Assembly: GCF_900104965.1 (NCBI RefSeq)
Contig: NZ_LT629757.1
Span: 2,356,001 to 2,420,000 of the forward strand
Length of the DNA: 64,000 nt
Direction of reading: 5' to 3'
Source: Nocardioides scoriae
Lineage (GTDB): Bacteria; Actinomycetota; Actinomycetes; Propionibacteriales; Nocardioidaceae
Position numbers and translations under genes: made by a program. Below, piece after piece: positions 9,088 to 19,697 of the stretch. Numbering within the stretch: the stretch's first letter is position 1; each line of letters begins with the position of its first letter. The notes below the pieces were generated by a model. The model did no database searches. It was not told the DNA's origin and saw only the letters and a list, made by a program, of their open reading frames with translations.

Positions 9088-10053
9088 ATGGACGACCTGC
9101 TCACCCTCCACCGTCACGGCCTGTTCCTGCGCCAGGAGGCGCTTGCGGCGGGCTACGAGGACAGCGACCTGCGAACCGCCCTGCGCGAGCGCGTCCTGGT
9201 CCGCGTCCGCCACGGCGCCTACGTCGGTGCCGACACCTGGCAGGACGGCGACGACCTGTGGCGCTTCCGGCTCCGTGGCCGAGCGGTGCAGCTGCGGCAC
9301 GGCGAGCGCGTCATGCTGAGCCACACCTCGGCCGCCGCGGAGCACGGCGTCAGCCTCTGGCGGCCGGACCTCGAGCGCGTCCACGTGGTCCGGCTCGACG
9401 GCTTGTCGGGTGGTCAGAGCAAGGACGTCGTCTACCACGAGGGACCAGGGCTGGCGGACCACGCGCAGCCGCTCGGCGCCGGGCTGGGTCTCGAACCCGT
9501 CCGGTCGTGCCTTGGCGCCGCCGCACTGCACGGCATCGAGGCCGGGGTGGTCGCCATCGACTCGCTGTTCCACCTCGGACTCGGCGACCCGGAGCAGGTG
9601 GCCGCGGCGTACCGCGAGCGGGCCCGTACGCCGCACTCCCGGCCCCTCCAGATCGTCGCCCGGCTCGCCCGGGAGGGCGCGCAGTCCCCCGGGGAGAGCC
9701 GCACCCGCTACGCGTTCTTCCGACAGCACCTCCCGGCGCCCGTCCTCCAGTACGAGGTCCGCGACCACCACGGCCGGCTCGTCGGCACCACCGACTTCGC
9801 CTGGCCGCAGTACCGGCTGCTCGGCGAGTTCGACGGCCGGATCAAGTACGGGCGGCTGCTCCGGCCCGGACAGGACGTCTCCGAGGTGGTCTACGCGGAG
9901 AAGGTGCGGGAGGACGCCCTGCGGGAGGCGACGGGGTTCGGGATGATCCGCTACACCTGGGCCGACCTGTCCGCGCCCGACCGGCTGGCCGCGCGGACGA
10001 GGCGGATGCTGGCGACGTACGCCGCGCAGCGCGGCGACCACTTCCCCGGGTGA
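9088..10053 (+). CDS. Nuclease-like protein with N-terminal AbiEi-like winged-helix region
   Basis: This 321-residue protein has an N-terminal winged-helix-like region (about residues 1-90, with the RVRHGAYVGADTW pattern seen in AbiEi-type antitoxin domains) and a C-terminal DUF559/PD-(D/E)xK-like region. There DFAWPQYRLLGEFDGRIKYG (about residues 232-251) supplies the D...E-x-D-G-x-x-K signature, and EKVREDALREATG and RYTWADL follow. Such genes occur in many copies in actinobacteria without a known role. No AbiEii-type toxin lies beside it. The ATG at 9088 is chosen because the domain pattern starts there. The last codons (HFPG-stop) lie inside the inverted repeat copy at 10043-10120, so the gene is bracketed by repeat elements. 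Function is not established. Confidence 0.7.
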   Translation: MDDLLTLHRHGLFLRQEALAAGYEDSDLRTALRERVLVRVRHGAYVGADTWQDGDDLWRFRLRGRAVQLRHGERVMLSHTSAAAEHGVSLWRPDLERVHVVRLDGLSGGQSKDVVYHEGPGLADHAQPLGAGLGLEPVRSCLGAAALHGIEAGVVAIDSLFHLGLGDPEQVAAAYRERARTPHSRPLQIVARLAREGAQSPGESRTRYAFFRQHLPAPVLQYEVRDHHGRLVGTTDFAWPQYRLLGEFDGRIKYGRLLRPGQDVSEVVYAEKVREDALREATGFGMIRYTWADLSAPDRLAARTRRMLATYAAQRGDHFPG

Positions 10054-10120
10054 TCCGCCACTTCCCCGGCGCTGCGCACCCGGGGAAGCAGCGGTTTCCC
10101 AGGGGCCCCTGGGAAACCGC
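10043..10120. repeat. Palindromic repeat element, copy 3, inverted relative to copies 1 and 2
   Basis: On the minus strand this reads in the same order as copy 1: a 30-base palindrome (10091-10120, now perfect), a hairpin (arms CTTCCCCG and CGGGGAAG, 10061-10088), then the GGATCACCCGGGG tail. That tail contains the stop codon of the nuclease-like gene. Copies 1 and 3 therefore form terminal inverted repeats about 1.2 kb apart. Confidence 0.85.
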
Positions 10121-10138
10121 CAGGCCCCGGACACCGCA

Positions 10139-10172
10139 CGACGGGCCGCCCCCCACCGGGGGCGGCCCGTCG
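10139..10172. terminator. Strong hairpin terminator before the DUF4190 gene end
   Basis: A perfect 15-bp stem (arm CGACGGGCCGCCCCC) with a four-base loop lies 14 bases beyond the minus-strand DUF4190 stop. It probably serves that gene and insulates the convergent one. Confidence 0.75.
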
Positions 10173-10185
10173 CGTCACGGCCGGC

Positions 10186-10563
10186 TCAGGGGCTGGTCGA
10201 GGTGGAGAAGTTGTAGTCGATGACGCCGGTCAGGCTGAGGATCACGCCGAGGATGCCGAGCAGGATGGCGATGATGCCGAGCACGAAGCCCGCGGTGGCC
10301 AGGCCGCGGCCGGACTGGGCGCCGCCGGTGGCGTCGATCTCCTTCTGGGCCTGCTTGCCGAGGATGACGGCCGGGATGCCGGTGAAGAAGCCGCAGCAGA
10401 CGAGGCCGAGGATGCCCAGGACGAGCGACCAGATGGCCTTCTTGTTGCTCCCGCCGGCGGGCGGGCCGTAGCCGGGCGGCGGGGCACCGTAGCCACCGCC
10501 TCCGGGCGGCGGCGGAGGCGCCGAGTCGTACCCTCCACCGGACGGTGGGAAGTTCTGGGACAT
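10186..10563 (-). CDS. DUF4190-domain small membrane protein
   Basis: This 125-residue protein has a Pro/Gly-rich cytoplasmic N-terminus (about 40 residues with PPPPPGGGGYG repeats) and two transmembrane helices (about 43-68 and 92-117). It fits DUF4190, a family of unknown function common in actinobacteria. The helices frame a short loop with KQAQKEID followed by TGGAQSGRGLATAG, the family's conserved part. It is separated from the polyprenyl synthase by 82 bases and ends at a strong hairpin. Confidence 0.85.
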   Translation of the reverse strand: MSQNFPPSGGGYDSAPPPPPGGGGYGAPPPGYGPPAGGSNKKAIWSLVLGILGLVCCGFFTGIPAVILGKQAQKEIDATGGAQSGRGLATAGFVLGIIAILLGILGVILSLTGVIDYNFSTSTSP

Positions 10564-10645
10564 CCGTAGTTCCTCTCGTCAGCGCCCCCCGGACGGATGC
10601 GCGGCGAGGGGAGCGTACCGAGCGGGGCGGCCCGCAGGCGGGAGT

Positions 10646-11641
10646 TCAGGCCGTCCGGGTGGCGACGACGTCGGCGAAGGCCTCGAGCGCGGTGCGCACC
10701 GGCCCCTCCGGCAGCACCTTGAGCAGCGACTTGGCCTCGTTGGCGAGGTTGATGACGTAGGCCCGGGCCTCGGCCAGCGCCGGGTGGGCCCGGAGCAGCT
10801 CGAGCGCCTCGGCGTGCAGGGCGTCGTCGGTCAGCGGCGCGGACACCAGCTCGACCAGACGTGCGTCCGCCGGATCGGTGGAGCGCTGGGCGATGAGCAC
10901 CGGCAGCGTCGGCACGCCCTCGCGGAGGTCGGTGCCCGGGGTCTTGCCGGACTCCTCGCTCTCGGAGGCGATGTCGAGGATGTCGTCGGAGAGCTGGAAG
11001 GCCACGCCGACCTTGGCGCCGTACTCGTGCAGCGCGTCCTCGACGTCGGTCGGGGTGCCGGCGAAGCGGGCGCCGTAGCGGGCGGAGGTCGCGATCAGCG
11101 AGCCGGTCTTGCCGGCGACGGTGCGCAGGTGGTGCTCCAGCGGGTCGGCGCCGTCGGCGGGGCCGAGGGTCTCGAGGATCTGCCCCTCCACCAGCGAGGT
11201 GAAGGTCTGGGCCTGGATGCGCACGGCGTCGGCGCCGAGCTCGGCGGTCAGCTCGGAGGACTTGGAGAACAGGAAGTCGCCGGTGAGGATCGCGACGTGG
11301 TTGTCCCACCGCGCGTTGGCCGACGCGGCGCCGCGACGCAGGTCGGCCTCGTCCATGACGTCGTCGTGGTAGAGCGAGGCGAGGTGGGTCAGCTCGACGA
11401 CGCACGCCGAGAGCAGCACGTCGGGGTGGTCGGGCCGCTCCCCCGCCTCGGCGGCGAGGAGCACCAGCAGCGGCCGGAACCGCTTGCCGCCGGCGTCCAT
11501 GAGGTGGCGCGCCGCCGTGGTGACGAAGGCGGCCTCGCTCACCACGTGCTCGGCCAGGGCGACCTCGACCTCGTCCATCCGTCGGCGCAGCCGCGCCTCG
11601 AGCGCGTGGTCGAGGATGGGCAGGGCGAGGGGTGCGCTCAC
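10646..11641 (-). CDS. Polyprenyl diphosphate synthase (menaquinone side-chain supply)
   Basis: This 331-residue trans-polyprenyl diphosphate synthase extends allylic diphosphates with isopentenyl diphosphate. Both Asp-rich regions are present: FARM at HDDVMDEADLRRG and SARM at QLSDDILDI, plus GGKRFRPLL. The GTG start at 11641 overlaps the nuoN stop (GTGA), making it the last coupled cistron of the nuo operon. The context with complex I and menaquinone genes suggests it makes the menaquinone tail, like the heptaprenyl/octaprenyl synthases GrcC/HepT. Chain length cannot be read with certainty, although small residues (AS) before FARM fit a long-chain enzyme. Confidence 0.9.
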   Translation of the reverse strand: MSAPLALPILDHALEARLRRRMDEVEVALAEHVVSEAAFVTTAARHLMDAGGKRFRPLLVLLAAEAGERPDHPDVLLSACVVELTHLASLYHDDVMDEADLRRGAASANARWDNHVAILTGDFLFSKSSELTAELGADAVRIQAQTFTSLVEGQILETLGPADGADPLEHHLRTVAGKTGSLIATSARYGARFAGTPTDVEDALHEYGAKVGVAFQLSDDILDIASESEESGKTPGTDLREGVPTLPVLIAQRSTDPADARLVELVSAPLTDDALHAEALELLRAHPALAEARAYVINLANEAKSLLKVLPEGPVRTALEAFADVVATRTA

Positions 11642-13230
11642 CTGATGAATACTCCCACGCGACCCAGGAGGTCGATCAGGGCGCCCGGCACGATGCCGAG
11701 CAGCAGCGTCATCAGGGTGCCCACGGCGATCACGCCCGAGGTCATCAGGCTCGGGCGGGTCACGCTCGGGCCCTCGCCGACGGGCTCGGCGAAGAACATC
11801 AGCACGATCACGCGGACGTAGAAGTACGCCGCCACGGCCGACATCAGCACCGCCACGATCACCACCGGCCAGGCCCCCACCGACAGCGCGGCCGCGAAGA
11901 CCGCCCACTTGCCGGTGAAGCCGCTGGTGAGCGGGATGCCCGCCATGCCGAGCAGCAGGAAGGCGAAGGTGCCGGCCACCAGCGGCGACTCCTTGCCCAG
12001 GCCCTGCCAGCGCGAGAGGTGGGTGGCCTCGCCGCCGCCGTCGCGGACCACGGTCACCAGGGCGAAGGCCGCCAGCGTCGTGAAGCCGTAGGTGGTCAGG
12101 TAGAACAGCACCGCGCTGACGCCGGTGAGGCTGCCGACGGCGACGTCGGTCAGCGACCGGATGCCGAGGAAGCCGGTGAGGATGAAGCCCGCGTGGGCGA
12201 TCGAGGAGTACGCCAGCATGCGCTTGATGTCGGTCTGGCTGATCGCGAGCACCGAGCCGACCACCATGGTGAGGATGGCCACCGCCCAGATCATCGGGGT
12301 CCAGTCGGTGCGGTTGGCGCCGAAGGCGACGTAGAACAGCCGCAGCATCGCGCCGAACGCCGCCACCTTGGTGGAGGCGGCCATGAAGGCCGTCACCGCG
12401 GTGGGCGCACCCTGGTAGACGTCGGGGGTCCAGGAGTGGAACGGCGCGGCGCCGACCTTGAAGAGCAGGCCGACCGCCATCAGGGCGACGCCACCGAGGA
12501 GCAGGCCACGGCTGCCGCCGCCGCTCTCCACGGCCTGGGCGATCTGCGCGAAGCCCATCGACCCGGCGTACCCGTAGACCAGGGCGATGCCGTAGATGAA
12601 GAAGCCGGAGCTGAAGGCGCCGAGCAGGAAGTACTTGAGCGCGGCCTCCTGGCTGAGCAGGCGGCGGCGACGCGCCAGCCCGCACAGCAGGTAGAGGGGC
12701 AGCGAGAGCACCTCGAGCGCGACGAACATGGTGAGCAGGTCGTTGGCGGCCGGGAACAGCAGCATGCCGGAGATCGCGAACAGGGCCAGTGGGAAGACCT
12801 CGGTGTGCTCCAGCCCCTGGGTGGAGGCCTCGCGCTCGGCCTCGGTGCCGGGCAGCGCCGCGGCCTGGCCGGCGAAGGTGAGCACGCCGCTCTCGACGCG
12901 GCGCTCGGCGAAGAGCAGCACGCTCATCATGCCGAGCACCAGGATCAGCAGCCAGCAGAAGACGGCGGGGCCGTCGGCGGCCAGCGCGCCCTCGGCCACG
13001 ACCTTGCCGGGCTTGACGTCCCCGCTGACGGGGTTGAGGCGCGACATCACGACCGCCGCGGTGACGAAGGCGGCGAGCAGCCCGGCCAGGGAGACCGCGA
13101 CCTGCAGCGGGTAGCGCAGGCGGCGCGAGGCGAACGCCTCGACCAGCACGCCGATGACGGCGGCGGCCAGGACGATGAGGATCGGCGAGACGGTGAAGTA
13201 CTCGATCTTGGGGGCGTCGAAGCCGTTCAC
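11638..13230 (-). CDS. nuoN: NADH-quinone oxidoreductase subunit N
   Basis: This 530-residue antiporter-like subunit forms part of the proton-pumping membrane arm of complex I. It has about fourteen hydrophobic helices and the family motifs, including YFLLGAFSSGFFIYG, KVGAAPFHSWTPDVYQGAP and the lysine-bearing KRMLAYSSIAHAG. The GTG start at 13230 overlaps the nuoM stop. It is the last nuo gene before the coupled polyprenyl synthase. A hydrophilic insertion between the first helices (residues about 65-75 and 120-140) is longer than in E. coli NuoN. Confidence 0.96.
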   Translation of the reverse strand: MNGFDAPKIEYFTVSPILIVLAAAVIGVLVEAFASRRLRYPLQVAVSLAGLLAAFVTAAVVMSRLNPVSGDVKPGKVVAEGALAADGPAVFCWLLILVLGMMSVLLFAERRVESGVLTFAGQAAALPGTEAEREASTQGLEHTEVFPLALFAISGMLLFPAANDLLTMFVALEVLSLPLYLLCGLARRRRLLSQEAALKYFLLGAFSSGFFIYGIALVYGYAGSMGFAQIAQAVESGGGSRGLLLGGVALMAVGLLFKVGAAPFHSWTPDVYQGAPTAVTAFMAASTKVAAFGAMLRLFYVAFGANRTDWTPMIWAVAILTMVVGSVLAISQTDIKRMLAYSSIAHAGFILTGFLGIRSLTDVAVGSLTGVSAVLFYLTTYGFTTLAAFALVTVVRDGGGEATHLSRWQGLGKESPLVAGTFAFLLLGMAGIPLTSGFTGKWAVFAAALSVGAWPVVIVAVLMSAVAAYFYVRVIVLMFFAEPVGEGPSVTRPSLMTSGVIAVGTLMTLLLGIVPGALIDLLGRVGVFIR

Positions 13231-14753
13231 TCGCTGGCCTCCCCTTCGGTCACGGTGGGTTGCGGATCGACCTGGCCGACCTGGGACAAGGTGTGCTCGA
13301 CCGCCGGGTTGATGACGTCGAGCAGCGGCTGCGGGTAGAAGCCGAGCACGACGATCAGCGCCACCAAGGGCGCCAGCGCGCCGATCTCGCGGGCGTTGAG
13401 GTCGCGCATGCCGGCGACGCCCTCGCGGACCGGGCCGGTCATCGTGCGCTGGTAGAGCCACAGCACGTAGATCGCGGCCAGCACGATGCCGAGCACGGCG
13501 AACGCCGCGACCCAGGGCGAGTAGACGAACGCGCCGACCATGACGAGCAGCTCGGAGACGAACGGCGACATGCCGGGCAGCGCCAGCGACGACAGTCCGG
13601 CGACGAGCATCAGCCCGGCCAGCACCGGCGCGACCTTCTCGACGCCGCCGAAGTCCTCGATCCGGGCCGACCCGCGCCGCGAGACCAGGTAGCCGGTGAC
13701 CAGGAACAGCGCGGCGGTGGAGAGGCCGTGGTTGAACATGTAGAGGTTGGCGCCCGAGAGGCCCTGGCTGTTCATCACGAAGATGCCCAGCACGATGAAG
13801 CCGAAGTGGGACACGCTGGTGTAGGCGATCAGGCGCGGGATGTTGCTCGAGCCGATGGCCATGAGGGCGCCGTACAGGATGCTGATGACGGCCAGCACGA
13901 TCACGACCGGCGTGGCCCAGCGCGAGGCCTCGGGGAAGATCTCCAGGCAGAACCGGATCATCCCGAAGGTGCCGATCTTGTCGAGCACGCTCACCAGCAG
14001 CACCGAGGTGCCCGGCGTCGCCTGCTCGGTCGTGTCGGGCAGCCAGGTGTGCACCGGGAACATCGGCGCCTTGATCGCGAAGGCGATGAAGAAGCCGGCG
14101 AACATCCAGCGCCCGGCCGTGGTGCCGATGTCGAGCTGCGCCAGGTCGGTGACCAGGTACGACGGGCTGCCGGCGTCGGAGGACACGACGTACAGGCCGA
14201 TCACCGAGGCCAGCATGACCAGGCCGCCGGTCAGCGAGTAGAGCAGGAACTTGACCGCCGCGCGGACCCGGTCGGGGCCGCCGTAGCCGGCGACCATGAA
14301 GTAGACCGGGATCAGCGTCGCCTCGAAGAAGACGTAGAAGAGGAACACGTCGGTCGCGGCGAAGACGCCGATCGAGAGCCCCTCGAGCGCCAGCATCCAC
14401 GCGAACAGGCCCTTGGCGCCCCAGCGGCCGCCCTCACCGTCCTCCCAGGAGGCCAGCATCACGATCGGGGTCAGGATCACGGTCAGGAGCACGAGCGTGA
14501 GCCCGATGCCGTCCAGGCCCAGCGCGTAGTAGGCGCCGAACAGCTTGATCCAGGAGACCTGCTCCTCGAACTGGAGGCCGGTGCCGGGCTGGTAGGCCAC
14601 GGCGATGCCGATGCCGAGCACCAGGGTCAGGACCGAGAAGCCCAGGGCCAGGAGCTTGGGGGCGTTGGCCGCCGCGCGGGCGGGCAGCAGCGCGACCACG
14701 ACCGACCCGAGGATCGGCAGCAGCAGCAGGATGGTCAGCCACGGGAGCGTCAT
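13227..14753 (-). CDS. nuoM: NADH-quinone oxidoreductase subunit M
   Basis: This 508-residue Mrp-antiporter-like membrane subunit carries the [18 protein letters not shown] segment with the conserved glutamate and the [18 protein letters not shown] motif with conserved Lys and His. The [16 protein letters not shown] helix is also typical. The start (ATG at 14753) overlaps the nuoL stop by four bases. The length is normal. It is one of the three large pump modules (L, M, N). Confidence 0.97.
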   Translation of the reverse strand: MTLPWLTILLLLPILGSVVVALLPARAAANAPKLLALGFSVLTLVLGIGIAVAYQPGTGLQFEEQVSWIKLFGAYYALGLDGIGLTLVLLTVILTPIVMLASWEDGEGGRWGAKGLFAWMLALEGLSIGVFAATDVFLFYVFFEATLIPVYFMVAGYGGPDRVRAAVKFLLYSLTGGLVMLASVIGLYVVSSDAGSPSYLVTDLAQLDIGTTAGRWMFAGFFIAFAIKAPMFPVHTWLPDTTEQATPGTSVLLVSVLDKIGTFGMIRFCLEIFPEASRWATPVVIVLAVISILYGALMAIGSSNIPRLIAYTSVSHFGFIVLGIFVMNSQGLSGANLYMFNHGLSTAALFLVTGYLVSRRGSARIEDFGGVEKVAPVLAGLMLVAGLSSLALPGMSPFVSELLVMVGAFVYSPWVAAFAVLGIVLAAIYVLWLYQRTMTGPVREGVAGMRDLNAREIGALAPLVALIVVLGFYPQPLLDVINPAVEHTLSQVGQVDPQPTVTEGEASE

Positions 14754-16702
14754 GCGAGGTTCACCACCACGAGTGCGAGCAGGACGAGGGCAGCCCCGGC
14801 CAGCAGGGAGAGCGCGTAGGAGCGCACGAAGCCGTTCTGGGCGCGGCGCACGGCGCGGGACAGCCCGCCCATCGAGGCTGCCGTCCCCATGGCGCCGCCG
14901 TCGACCACGGTGCGGTCGAAGACCGCCAGGCCGGAGGTCAGGTTCTTGCCGGGCTCGACGACGAGGCCCTGGTTGATGGCGTCGCCGTAGAGCTCGTTGC
15001 GGCCGATGGTCGTGAGGACCGAGACCTTCGTGGGCGCCTCGCGGGGCACCTCGCGCCGACCGAAGAGGGCGAACGCCACCGCGACGCCGATCGCCACGAC
15101 CAGGACCGCGAGCACGCTGATCACCAGCGGCGGCAGCGGCGGCTCGTGCTCGACGGCCTCGCCGGTGACGGGGGCCAGGAAGCCCACGATCCAGTCGTTG
15201 AGCAGCAGGAAGCCGCCGAGCACCGAGAGCGCGGCGAGCGCGACCAGGGGGAACGTCATCACCTTGGGCGACTCGTGCGGGTGCACGCCGGGCTCCCAGC
15301 GGTCCCGGCCGAAGAACGTCATGAGCATCAGCCGCGTCATGTAGAAGCCCGTGACGCCGGCACCCAGGAGCGCGCAGATGCCGAGCACGAGGTTCTCGGC
15401 CAGCGCGGTCTCGATGATCTTGTCCTTGGACCAGAAGCCGGAGAAGCCGGGGAACCCGATGATCGCGAGGTAGCCCATCGCGAAGGTCATGAAGGTGACC
15501 GGCATCGCCTTGCGCAGCGCACCGTAGTGGCGCATGTCCACGTCGTCGTCGGTGCCGTGCATCACCGAGCCGGCGCCGAGGAACATGTTGGCCTTGAAGG
15601 CGCCGTGGGTGAGCAGGTGGAAGATCGCGAAGGCGTAGCCCGCGACGCCCAGGCCCGAGGCCAGCACCATGTAGCCGATCTGGCTCATCGTCGAACCGGC
15701 GAGCGTCTTCTTGATGTCGTCCTTGGCGCAGCCGATCCAGGCACCCATCAGCAGCGTGATGGTGCCGATGATCGCGACCGCGAGGCGGGCGGCGTCGGTG
15801 TACTCGAAGACGAACTGCGAGCGGACGATCAGGTAGACGCCCGCGGTGACCATGGTGGCCGCGTGGATCAGGGCCGACACGGGGGTCGGGCCCTCCATCG
15901 CGTCGAGCAGCCAGGTCTGCAGCGGGAACTGCGCCGACTTGCCGCAGGCGGCCAGCAGCAGGAGCAGGCCGATCGCGGTCATCACGCCGCCCGAGGCGCC
16001 GCTGGTCAGCTCGGAGACGCGGTCGAAGGAGGTCGTCCCGAAGGTGACCAGCATCAGGCCGACACCGAGCGAGAGCCCGATGTCACCGACGCGGTTGATG
16101 ACGAAGGCCTTCTTGGAGGCCGCGGCGGCCGACGGCTTGTGCTGCCAGAACCCGATCAGCAGGTACGACGCCAGGCCGACGCCCTCCCAGCCCAGGAACA
16201 CCCCGACGTAGTCCGAGGAGAGCACCAGCACGAGCATCGCCGCGACGAACAGGTTGAGGTAGGCGAAGAAGCGGCGACGGCGGACGTCGTGCTCCATGTA
16301 GCCGATGGAGTAGACGTGGATGAGCGCGCCCACCCCGGTGATGAGGAGCAGGAACAGCGCCGAGAGCGGGTCGTAGAGCAGCCCGAGCTTCACCTCCCAC
16401 GCACCGGTGGAGAACCACGTCCACAGGTCGAGGCCGAGCTGCCGGTCCTCGGCCCCGCGACCGAGGATGCCGAGGAAGAGCCACAGCGAGCACACGAAGG
16501 AGCCCACGACGGTGGCGGTGCCGAGCAGGTGGCCCCAGGCGTCGGTGCGGCGCCCGCCGAGAAGCAGCACCGCCGCCCCCAGCGCGGGGAGCGCGATGAC
16601 CAGCACCAGTGGCAGCGCCAGTGAGCCGGCCGCGGAGGGGTCGACCACCGGAGGGGTGCCACCACCCTCCGCGGCGAGGACGTGGATCGCGGATGAGATC
16701 AC
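14750..16702 (-). CDS. nuoL: NADH-quinone oxidoreductase subunit L
   Basis: This 650-residue subunit is the distal pump module of complex I. It shows [59 protein letters not shown] (a shorter quotation of the conserved lysine region would be [11 protein letters not shown]) and a C-terminal horizontal-helix region. It starts at GTG 16702, 13 bases after the nuoK stop. The length is slightly above the E. coli protein (613). Confidence 0.96.
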   Translation of the reverse strand: MISSAIHVLAAEGGGTPPVVDPSAAGSLALPLVLVIALPALGAAVLLLGGRRTDAWGHLLGTATVVGSFVCSLWLFLGILGRGAEDRQLGLDLWTWFSTGAWEVKLGLLYDPLSALFLLLITGVGALIHVYSIGYMEHDVRRRRFFAYLNLFVAAMLVLVLSSDYVGVFLGWEGVGLASYLLIGFWQHKPSAAAASKKAFVINRVGDIGLSLGVGLMLVTFGTTSFDRVSELTSGASGGVMTAIGLLLLLAACGKSAQFPLQTWLLDAMEGPTPVSALIHAATMVTAGVYLIVRSQFVFEYTDAARLAVAIIGTITLLMGAWIGCAKDDIKKTLAGSTMSQIGYMVLASGLGVAGYAFAIFHLLTHGAFKANMFLGAGSVMHGTDDDVDMRHYGALRKAMPVTFMTFAMGYLAIIGFPGFSGFWSKDKIIETALAENLVLGICALLGAGVTGFYMTRLMLMTFFGRDRWEPGVHPHESPKVMTFPLVALAALSVLGGFLLLNDWIVGFLAPVTGEAVEHEPPLPPLVISVLAVLVVAIGVAVAFALFGRREVPREAPTKVSVLTTIGRNELYGDAINQGLVVEPGKNLTSGLAVFDRTVVDGGAMGTAASMGGLSRAVRRAQNGFVRSYALSLLAGAALVLLALVVVNLA

Positions 16703-16715
16703 GGAAGTCTGCCCC

Positions 16716-17015
16716 TCAATACTTCAGCAGGCTGGCGTCGTCGACCGAGGCCGAGCGACGCGTGCGGAAGATGGTCATGATGATCGCGAGCCCGACCACC
16801 ACCTCGGCTGCGGCCACGACCATGACGAAGAACGCCGCGATCTGGCCCTCGAGGTTGCCGTTGGCCTTGGCGAAGGTGATCAGCGCGAGGTTGCTGGCGT
16901 TGAGCATCAGCTCCACGCACATGAACACCACGATCGCGTTGCGCCGGGTCAGCACGCCGATGGCGCCGATGGTGAACAGGATCGCGGAGAGCACGATGAA
17001 GGGGGTCACGCTCAT
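16716..17015 (-). CDS. nuoK: NADH-quinone oxidoreductase subunit K
   Basis: This 99-residue, three-helix subunit has the conserved membrane glutamates at [13 protein letters not shown] and in [11 protein letters not shown], both needed for proton transfer. Its ATG overlaps the nuoJ stop (ATGA). The length equals that of E. coli NuoK. Confidence 0.97.
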   Translation of the reverse strand: MSVTPFIVLSAILFTIGAIGVLTRRNAIVVFMCVELMLNASNLALITFAKANGNLEGQIAAFFVMVVAAAEVVVGLAIIMTIFRTRRSASVDDASLLKY

Positions 17016-17806
17016 CGGCCCGCACCTCCCCCGTCGCTCGAGTCGTCACGGTCGGAGACCGTCTCGTCGCCCCCGCCGAGACGCTGCACCTGGATGGCGC
17101 TGCCCGGGGCGCGGTTGACCGACCCGCGGGCCGCCAGCACGCGCGAGACCGACAGGTCGGAGGTGGTGCCGTCGGGCAGCAGCGCCGGGGTGTCCACGCC
17201 GTTGTGGCGCGCGAAGACGCCGGGAGCGGGCAGCGGGCCGAGGTGCTTGCCGTGGTCGGCGTAGTCGCGCATCCGCTGCGCGGCGACGTCGGCCTGGCTG
17301 AGCTTGGGGGTCAGGCGCTCGCGGTGGGCGAGCACCATCGCGCCCAGCGCCGCGGTGATGAGCAGCGCCGAGGTGACCTCGAAGGCGAAGACGTACTGCG
17401 TGAACAGCACCCGCGCGATGCCCAGGACGTTGCCCTCCGCGTTGGCGTCGTCGAGGCCGACCACGGTGCCGACGCTGACCTGGGCCACGCCGACGACCAT
17501 GGTGACGCCGAAGAGCAGGCCGACCAGCGTGGCCAGCACGCGCTGGCCGCGGATCGTCTCCACCACGGAGTCCGAGGCGTCGACGCCGACGAGCATCAGC
17601 ACGAACAGGAACAGCATCAGGATCGCGCCGGTGTAGACGATGATCTGGATGGCGAACAGGAACGGCGCCTCGAGCACGGCGTAGAGCACCGCGAGGCTGA
17701 TCATCACGACCGCGAGCAGCAGCGCGCAGTGCACCGCCTTGCGGGCGAACAGCAGCCCCAGGGCGCACACCACCATCACGGGCGCCAGGATCCAGAAGGC
17801 GATCAC
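17012..17806 (-). CDS. nuoJ: NADH-quinone oxidoreductase subunit J
   Basis: This 264-residue membrane subunit has five helices in its first 165 residues, including the conserved [18 protein letters not shown] (the pi-bulge helix). A hydrophilic tail of about 90 residues follows and is longer than in E. coli NuoJ (184 in total), as is common in actinobacteria. GTG at 17806 overlaps the nuoI stop. Confidence 0.96.
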   Translation of the reverse strand: MIAFWILAPVMVVCALGLLFARKAVHCALLLAVVMISLAVLYAVLEAPFLFAIQIIVYTGAILMLFLFVLMLVGVDASDSVVETIRGQRVLATLVGLLFGVTMVVGVAQVSVGTVVGLDDANAEGNVLGIARVLFTQYVFAFEVTSALLITAALGAMVLAHRERLTPKLSQADVAAQRMRDYADHGKHLGPLPAPGVFARHNGVDTPALLPDGTTSDLSVSRVLAARGSVNRAPGSAIQVQRLGGGDETVSDRDDSSDGGGAGR

Positions 17807-18357
17807 GACTCGGTCCCTCCCTGCGGCTCCTGGGGGTCCTGGCGGCGCAGCGTGCCGCGGTAGTAGTCGCCCTCGTCGGCGCCCAGGCGCATCGGGTGGG
17901 GCGGCTGCTCCATCCCGGGGAGCAGCGGGGCCAGCAGGTCCTGCTTCTCGTAGATGAGGTCGGCGCGGTTGTTGTCGGCCAGCTCGTACTCGTTGGTCAT
18001 CGTCAGCGCACGGGTCGGGCACGCCTCGATGCACAGGCCGCACAGGATGCAGCGCAGGTAGTTGATCTGGTAGACGCGGCCGTAGCGCTCACCGGGGCTG
18101 AAGCGGTCGTCCTCGGTGTTGGAGGCGCCCTCGACGTAGATCGCGTCGGCGGGGCACGCCCACGCGCACAGCTCGCAGCCGACGCACTTCTCCAGGCCGT
18201 CGGGCCAGCGGTTGAGCTGGTGCCGGCCGTGGAAGCGCGGGGCCGTGGGCTCCTTCTGCTCGGGGTACTGCTCGGTCACCACCTTGCGGAACATCGTCCG
18301 GAAGGTGACCCCGAACCCGGCGACCGGGTCCCAGAGCTGTTCCTTGAGCGTCGCCAT
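17803..18357 (-). CDS. nuoI: NADH-quinone oxidoreductase subunit I
   Basis: This 184-residue ferredoxin-like subunit carries two [4Fe-4S] clusters (N6a, N6b) through [12 protein letters not shown] and [12 protein letters not shown]. It transfers electrons from NuoG to NuoB on the peripheral arm. The ATG at 18357 shares one base with the nuoH stop. Confidence 0.97.
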   Translation of the reverse strand: MATLKEQLWDPVAGFGVTFRTMFRKVVTEQYPEQKEPTAPRFHGRHQLNRWPDGLEKCVGCELCAWACPADAIYVEGASNTEDDRFSPGERYGRVYQINYLRCILCGLCIEACPTRALTMTNEYELADNNRADLIYEKQDLLAPLLPGMEQPPHPMRLGADEGDYYRGTLRRQDPQEPQGGTES

Positions 18358-19697
18358 CAGCGGTGGCCTCCTGCGTCGGATCGGGGACTGCGGGACTCGT
18401 CGGACGCGCCGACGGCGGCGTGGCGGCCGGCCGTGACGCTGGTCGTGGCGGCGGTGGTGCCGGGCATGGGGGGCACCGGGTAGCCGCCGGCGAAGGCGTC
18501 GAAGGGCTGGTCGTCGGCGACCGGCTCGGGCTCCTTCTTCTCCGGCACGAACAGCAGCGCCAGGATCAGGACGCCGACCACGGCGGCCAGGCCGATCATG
18601 TAGCGGCGGTCGAAGCCGCCCTCCAGGTCGACCACGCGAATGGCGGCCACGGCCACGATCCACACGATCGAGGCCGGGATGAGCACCTTCCAGCCGAAGG
18701 CCATGAACTGGTCGTAGCGCAGCCGCGGCAGCGAGCCGCGCAGCCAGATGAACATGAAGATGAAGGCCAGGGTCTTGCCCATGAACCAGATGAAGGGCCA
18801 GTAGCCCTCGTTGGCGCCCTCCCAGACCTGGGCGATGCCGAACGGCGCGCGCCAGCCGCCGAGGAACAGCGTCGTGGCCAGCGCCGAGACGGTGGCCATG
18901 TTGATGTACTCGGCGAGGAAGAACAGGGCGAACTTCAGCGAGCTGTACTCGGTGTGGAAGCCGCCGACGAGCTCGCCCTCGGCCTCGGGGAGGTCGAAGG
19001 GCGCCCGGTTGGTCTCCCCCACCATCGCGATCACGTAGATCACGAACGAGGGGATCAGCGTGAACACGAACCACACGTCGCTCTGCGCGGCCACGATCTG
19101 CGAGGTCGACATCGAGCCGGCGTGCAGGAAGACCGCGACCAGGGCCAGGCCCATGGCGACCTCGTAGGAGATCATCTGGGCACTCGAGCGCAGCCCGCCC
19201 AGCAGGGAGTACGTCGACCCGCTGGACCAGCCGCCGAGCACGATGCCGTAGATGCCGATCGAGGCGATCGCCATCACGAAGATGACCGCGACCGGCATGT
19301 CGGTCAGCTGCAGCGGGGTGGTGATGTCGGAGAACGGCACCTTCACCTCGGGGCCGAACGGGATCACCGAGAACGTCACGAAGGCCGGGATCACCGCGAT
19401 CACCGGGGCGATGACGAACACGACCTTGTCGGCGGCCTTGGGGACGATGTCCTCCTTGAGCGCCAGCTTCACGCCGTCGGCGAGGCTCTGCAGCAGCCCG
19501 AAGGGTCCGTGGCGGTTGGGGCCGATGCGGTGCTGCATCCGCGCCACCACCCGGCGCTCCCACCAGATGTTGAACAGCGTCAGCAGCACCAGCACCACGA
19601 AGATCAGCACGGCCTTGAGGATGACCAGCCAGACCGGGTCCTGGCCGAAGGCCTCGAGACCGGCCTCGGCCATCGGCACGGGCAGCAGCAGGCTCAC
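18357..19697 (-). CDS. nuoH: NADH-quinone oxidoreductase subunit H
   Basis: This 446-residue membrane subunit forms part of the quinone chamber. It shows [20 protein letters not shown], the [20 protein letters not shown] loop (quinone-site acidic residues) and about eight helices. The C-terminal tail of about 90 residues is hydrophilic and longer than in E. coli NuoH (325 residues), as is often seen in actinobacteria. GTG at 19697 overlaps the nuoG stop. Confidence 0.97.
   Translation of the reverse strand: MSLLLPVPMAEAGLEAFGQDPVWLVILKAVLIFVVLVLLTLFNIWWERRVVARMQHRIGPNRHGPFGLLQSLADGVKLALKEDIVPKAADKVVFVIAPVIAVIPAFVTFSVIPFGPEVKVPFSDITTPLQLTDMPVAVIFVMAIASIGIYGIVLGGWSSGSTYSLLGGLRSSAQMISYEVAMGLALVAVFLHAGSMSTSQIVAAQSDVWFVFTLIPSFVIYVIAMVGETNRAPFDLPEAEGELVGGFHTEYSSLKFALFFLAEYINMATVSALATTLFLGGWRAPFGIAQVWEGANEGYWPFIWFMGKTLAFIFMFIWLRGSLPRLRYDQFMAFGWKVLIPASIVWIVAVAAIRVVDLEGGFDRRYMIGLAAVVGVLILALLFVPEKKEPEPVADDQPFDAFAGGYPVPPMPGTTAATTSVTAGRHAAVGASDESRSPRSDAGGHR

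Noticed and set aside
9088-10053. Type IV (AbiE-like) toxin-antitoxin system
   Set aside because: Only an AbiEi-like N-terminal region is seen. There is no AbiEii-type toxin gene beside it, and the C-terminal part is nuclease-like.
6685-10134. A very long open frame (1149 codons) on the minus strand across phoX and the nuclease-like gene
   Set aside because: It is a by-product of high GC content, with Arg/Gly/Ala/Val-rich low-complexity sequence and no domain. The plus-strand genes explain the region.
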